The notes under the pieces: generated by a model | The model's input: only the letters and a program-made list of their open reading frames with translations | Told to the model about the DNA's origin: nothing | Database searches by the model: none | Assembly (NCBI RefSeq): GCF_900112975.1 | Contig: NZ_FONQ01000016.1 | Coordinates: 1-64,000, forward strand | Direction of reading: 5' to 3' | DNA: 64,000 nucleotides | From: Flavobacterium xueshanense | GTDB lineage: Bacteria; Bacteroidota; Bacteroidia; Flavobacteriales; Flavobacteriaceae | Translations under genes and position numbers: made by a program | Shown here: positions 60,695-64,000 of the stretch, piece after piece | Layout of the letters: the number at the start of each line of letters is the position of its first letter | Numbering within the stretch: position 1 is the stretch's first letter

Positions 60695-63682
60695 TTAAAA
60701 ATTAATATTTACTCCTAAAGCAATTGTTCTTGCAGGTGGTGCCGAATAAAATTCTTCTCCAATACCCGCATCATCTCTTCTTGCTTCTGGGTCATAACCA
60801 GAATAGTTTGTGAATGTAAGCAAGTTTACACCTGTTGCATAAAGGCGTACGCTGCTCATTCCGAGTTCTTTAATAGCACTTCCTGATAAAGAATATCCTA
60901 TTGTTAGGTTTCTTAAACGAACAAAATCAGATTTATCTAAAAATCGTGTTGATTCTCCAGTTCCGTTACTTCCATACAATCGGGCTTGTGGAACATTAGT
61001 GATATCCCCAGGATTCTGCCAACGATCCAATTGATCAATCGTTTGGTTGTCAAAATAATCAGCAGCAACCGATTGATATTTTCCTGCTGAGTTGTAAATA
61101 CTAGCACCCCATTCTCCTTGGAAAGTAAAAGACAAGTCAATTCCTTTGTAGTTGATGGTGTTGGTCATACCAGTCATCAATGTTGGGAAAGGATTTCCGG
61201 AAACAACTCTTGAAGCCTCAGCATATTTATTAGTTGTTGATTTATCCAAAGATCCATCAGCATTACGGGTATTTTTTACATATAATGCGTCACCGTTAGC
61301 AGGATCAACTCCAGCATATTCTGCCAAGAAAAAGGAAGATATATTTTCTCCAACTCTGTTAATCGTAAATGCACCAATGATATCTTTATTGTTGTTTGGC
61401 ATGGACACTACTTCAGATTCATTTGTTGTAATGTTTAAGCTGGTATTCCATTTAAGATTCGCCGACTCTATATTTTTAGTATTTAAAGTAAATTCAACTC
61501 CGCTACTTTGTACTTCACCAATGTTTTGATTGATAGATGTCGCACCAGAGCTTAAAGCTAATGGTACACTAAACAGCAATCCATTGGTGTTTTTTTTGTA
61601 GTAATCAGCTTCGACACTGATTCGGTTTATTAAACCAAATTCAACACCAAAATCGATTTGAGTAGACTTTTCCCAAGTAAGATTATCATTTCCTGCTTGA
61701 GAAAAAGAAAGTCCTGATTTTAAGTTATAAGGATTTGAGCCGTATAATTGGCGGGAAGCAAAATTGCCTAATTCTGCATTTCCTAATTTACCCCAACTTC
61801 CTTTTAATTTTAAAAAAGTTAAAGTAGTATTGTCTTTTAAGAAACTTTCCTCTGAAATTATCCAACCAGCTGAAAAAGCTGGAAAAGTACCAAATCTTTC
61901 GTTTTTACCAAATCGAGAAGAACCATCACGACGAATACTTGCTTTAAAAATGTATTTGTCATCAAATGAATAAGTGATTCTACCAAACTGAGAAACGAAA
62001 GTATAATCTGTTTCATTACCTGATCCTGCAGAAACTTCTGCTCCACCGTCTACAGTTTGAAACGAGTCATTTGGAAAATAAATACTAGTTACACTTTGAA
62101 ACCTGCGATTGAATTTATTGAACTCCACACCAGCAACGGCATTGATATCATGTTTCTCGCCAAAAGTTTTGTCAAAGGTTAAATAATTACTGTAAATGTA
62201 CGTCTCGTTATTTACAGAAGTGGCGTAAGCTTCACCATCAGTAGCCATAAAAGGAGAATCTTTCCCATACCAAGCATCTTCTGTCTGCGACAACAGGTCA
62301 TAAGAAAAATCAGAATTTACTTTTAAAGAAGGGATAATCTTAAATTCTCCGTACACTTTTCCTGTAACTCTTCTCATTAGTGTTTTCCAAAACGAATTGT
62401 CAATCGCTAATAAATAATTAGCATACAAAGTATTTGGATTAGCAGTACCGTCCTCAAAACGATCTGGAGACAATGGTGATTGTGCTACGGCTTGTAATGG
62501 AGTCGTGAAAGAGTTATCATCCTGAATACGATCAATTTTTGATCTGGAGAAACTTAAATTCATCCCAGCAGTAAAGCGGTCTGAAACTTTGTGGGAAACA
62601 TTTGTACGAGCGGTTACTCTTTCTAATGCATTGCTATTTATAATTCCTGTTGTATTGTTGTATGCGCCAGAGAAGAAATATCTGGTATTTGCATCTCCTC
62701 CTGATACTGAGAAATCAGCATCGGTATTAAACCCGTCTTGAAACGCAGTATCTTGCCAATCGGTGTCTACTTCTCTATTTCTCCAATCTGTACCTTGTGC
62801 CAAGAAATCGAAAGTATCTTCGGCTTCAACAGCATCGCCAAGTCCATTGATAGAGGCTTCTGTAAATAATTCGATGTATTGATCAGCATTCAGCCATTTT
62901 CTTTTGTTTGTAGCCTGACTAACTCCTTGTGAAAGATTGATCGAAAACATTCCTTTGCCTTCTTTTCCTCTTTTAGTAGTAATCAATACCACACCATTTG
63001 CTCCTCTGGCACCGTAAATTGCGGCTGATGATGCATCTTTTAGCACATCAATAGATTCAATCTCGTTTGGGCTCAAGGTTAGTAATGGGTTGGTTGGTGC
63101 GCCATTACTGGATTCATTTGTTGTTACCAAAGGAATTCCATCCAAAACATACAATGGTTGTGTTCCTGCACTGATACTGGCGGCACCACGTACACGAATG
63201 TTTATGCCTCCATCCACTTTACCGTTGGTTTGTGTGATTTGAACTCCAGCCAATTTACCAACTAAGGCATTTTGCACATTCGATACTGGAATCTGTTGGA
63301 TATCTTTCGCTGTTACACGAGCAATATTATCCGTTAATTTCTTTTTGCTTTGGGTTCCATAACCCACAACAACGACTGTTTCTAATTGATTTGAAGCATC
63401 ACTAAGCTTTATCAGCATAGAAGAAGAGCCTGAAATTTCTACAGTTTTCATTCCCACGAAACTTACGATTAAGATTTGTCCCTTTTTTGCATTTATGGTA
63501 AAATCTCCATCGAAATTAGTTTGTGCACTAATTGTTGTTCCTTTGACAATAATGTTAGCGCCGGGAACTGGTAGTCCGCCCGTGTCTGTAACTTTACCGG
63601 ACAAGGTACTTTCTTGAGCAAATGTCAATTGCACGGACAGTACAATTAGTAAACTCAAAAATTGTTTGAATTTCATTTTCAT
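60695..63682 (-). CDS. susC: SusC/RagA-family TonB-linked outer-membrane transporter
   Basis: 995 residues from the ATG at 63682; another ATG two codons later is equally possible. The signal FKQFLSLLIVLSVQLTFAQ is followed by a carboxypeptidase-regulatory-like domain (LSGKVTDTGGLPVPGANI), the TonB box region ETVVVVGYGTQSKKK, the plug domain (VSNVQNALVGKLAGVQITQT, LYVLDGIPLV, DVLKDASSAAIYGARGANGV) and a 22-strand barrel ending APPARTIALGVNINF. It imports bound nutrients across the outer membrane with TonB energy. It is co-transcribed with susD. No ECF sigma or anti-sigma partner is in view. Confidence 0.95.
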   Translation of the reverse strand: MKMKFKQFLSLLIVLSVQLTFAQESTLSGKVTDTGGLPVPGANIIVKGTTISAQTNFDGDFTINAKKGQILIVSFVGMKTVEISGSSSMLIKLSDASNQLETVVVVGYGTQSKKKLTDNIARVTAKDIQQIPVSNVQNALVGKLAGVQITQTNGKVDGGINIRVRGAASISAGTQPLYVLDGIPLVTTNESSNGAPTNPLLTLSPNEIESIDVLKDASSAAIYGARGANGVVLITTKRGKEGKGMFSINLSQGVSQATNKRKWLNADQYIELFTEASINGLGDAVEAEDTFDFLAQGTDWRNREVDTDWQDTAFQDGFNTDADFSVSGGDANTRYFFSGAYNNTTGIINSNALERVTARTNVSHKVSDRFTAGMNLSFSRSKIDRIQDDNSFTTPLQAVAQSPLSPDRFEDGTANPNTLYANYLLAIDNSFWKTLMRRVTGKVYGEFKIIPSLKVNSDFSYDLLSQTEDAWYGKDSPFMATDGEAYATSVNNETYIYSNYLTFDKTFGEKHDINAVAGVEFNKFNRRFQSVTSIYFPNDSFQTVDGGAEVSAGSGNETDYTFVSQFGRITYSFDDKYIFKASIRRDGSSRFGKNERFGTFPAFSAGWIISEESFLKDNTTLTFLKLKGSWGKLGNAELGNFASRQLYGSNPYNLKSGLSFSQAGNDNLTWEKSTQIDFGVEFGLINRISVEADYYKKNTNGLLFSVPLALSSGATSINQNIGEVQSSGVEFTLNTKNIESANLKWNTSLNITTNESEVVSMPNNNKDIIGAFTINRVGENISSFFLAEYAGVDPANGDALYVKNTRNADGSLDKSTTNKYAEASRVVSGNPFPTLMTGMTNTINYKGIDLSFTFQGEWGASIYNSAGKYQSVAADYFDNQTIDQLDRWQNPGDITNVPQARLYGSNGTGESTRFLDKSDFVRLRNLTIGYSLSGSAIKELGMSSVRLYATGVNLLTFTNYSGYDPEARRDDAGIGEEFYSAPPARTIALGVNINF

Positions 63683-63805
63683 TTTTGATTGGTTTAAGAT
63701 TAATTGCGTCAAATATCCAAATAAAATGTTAATTATATTTCATTATACTTAATAAAAATGTTTGTATGTTGTTTTATTGTTGATAATTTAATTTTTATTG
63801 AATAA

Positions 63806-63961
63806 AAAACAGAATTCATAAAAATATCTTTTCAACAAGTTAAATTTTGGCTCGATGTAGGTAGTGTAGCAGTTATTAATAACAAAAATCAAATTGAAAA
63901 GCATTTGGAAACTTTTGAATACGCGCGTTGTGAAATGCACTGGCACAACATATTTCATTAA
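63806..63961 (+). pseudogene. Orphan coding-like fragment near the right edge
   Basis: A frame without a start codon reads VKFWLDVGSVAVINNKNQIE, then KHLETFEYARCEMHWHNIFH to TAA at 63959-63961. Codon use and the aromatic-rich end look protein-coding, unlike the AT-rich spacer around it. It resembles the last part of some longer protein. I do not recognise which. The rest of 63713-64000 shows no gene; it should include the susC promoter, but no exact TAnnTTTG box was found. Confidence 0.3.
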
Positions 63962-64000
63962 ATAGTCAACATATTCTATATTAAAAATTTGACTAAATTA

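Noticed and set aside
1..64000. CRISPR arrays, rRNA genes, prophage and restriction or abortive-infection systems
   Set aside because: No regularly spaced repeats, rRNA landmarks, phage structural genes or defence nucleases were recognised in the window.

Overview
The window looks like chromosomal DNA of a Bacteroidota bacterium, most likely a Flavobacterium or close relative. The DNA is AT-rich. It encodes a SusC/SusD outer-membrane pair and a type IX secretion (T9SS) sorting domain, with many lipoproteins. Several genes are typical of the group: a DUF4293 membrane protein, a LETM1-related protein, bacillithiol synthesis (bshB1), and a Rho factor with a long N-terminal linker. Promoters fit the Bacteroidota pattern TTTG-N19-TAnnTTTG, best seen in front of the tRNA-His gene.

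Layout. 1-320: cut-off 5' end of an IS30-type transposase gene with a strong hairpin in its leader. 0.5-5 kb: small secreted or lipoprotein genes, one of them split by a homopolymer frameshift. 5.3-7.1 kb: cysteine synthesis pair (serine acetyltransferase, cysteine synthase). 7.3-13.6 kb: an AraC-like sensor domain without its DNA-binding half, dihydrolipoyl dehydrogenase, an ABC exporter, truA and a phosphodiesterase. 13.6-16 kb: two-component system. 16.3-23 kb: DUF4293, rho, LETM1-related protein, a Tat-exported superoxide dismutase, YihY/BrkB and a META-domain lipoprotein. 23.1-32.5 kb: fatty-acid degradation, with a marR-fadN-fadA-fadE operon and a separate fadD plus alpha/beta hydrolase. 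32.5-33.9 kb: 1.4 kb without genes, containing one structured GC-rich island. 33.9-37.5 kb: purL.

37.6-44 kb is a scarred accessory region. It holds a dead 3' copy of a secreted nuclease gene, a FAD/Rieske oxidoreductase, a heavily decayed IS1595-type transposase, and the intact endonuclease I-FN3-GEVED-lamin tail-T9SS gene. 44-48.3 kb: a lipoprotein, a hotdog thioesterase with menF (menaquinone), and bshB1. 48.3-50 kb: tRNA-His and a PAS histidine kinase. 50-56.2 kb: exported hydrolases (M28 peptidase, dienelactone hydrolase, penicillin-acylase-type amidase, cyanophycinase) and a dead DUF3667 gene. 56.3-59.2 kb: an Lrp/AsnC regulator divergent from ornithine aminotransferase and arginase, which are translationally coupled. 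59.3-63.7 kb: a SusC/SusD pair.

The most notable points are these. (1) A two-hairpin repeat or RNA-like element occurs four times, always between genes. (2) A secreted cyanophycinase and amidase lie next to an arginase/ornithine aminotransferase module, suggesting use of cyanophycin or arginine-rich material. (3) A lipoprotein gene carries an A9/T9 tract in its signal peptide, one base out of frame. (4) A perfect palindrome lies in the promoter of the marR-fad operon. (5) Several decayed genes were found by reading frames across stop codons: the DUF3667 gene, the IS1595 transposase and the nuclease paralog. All function names rest on motif recognition by eye; no search was run.
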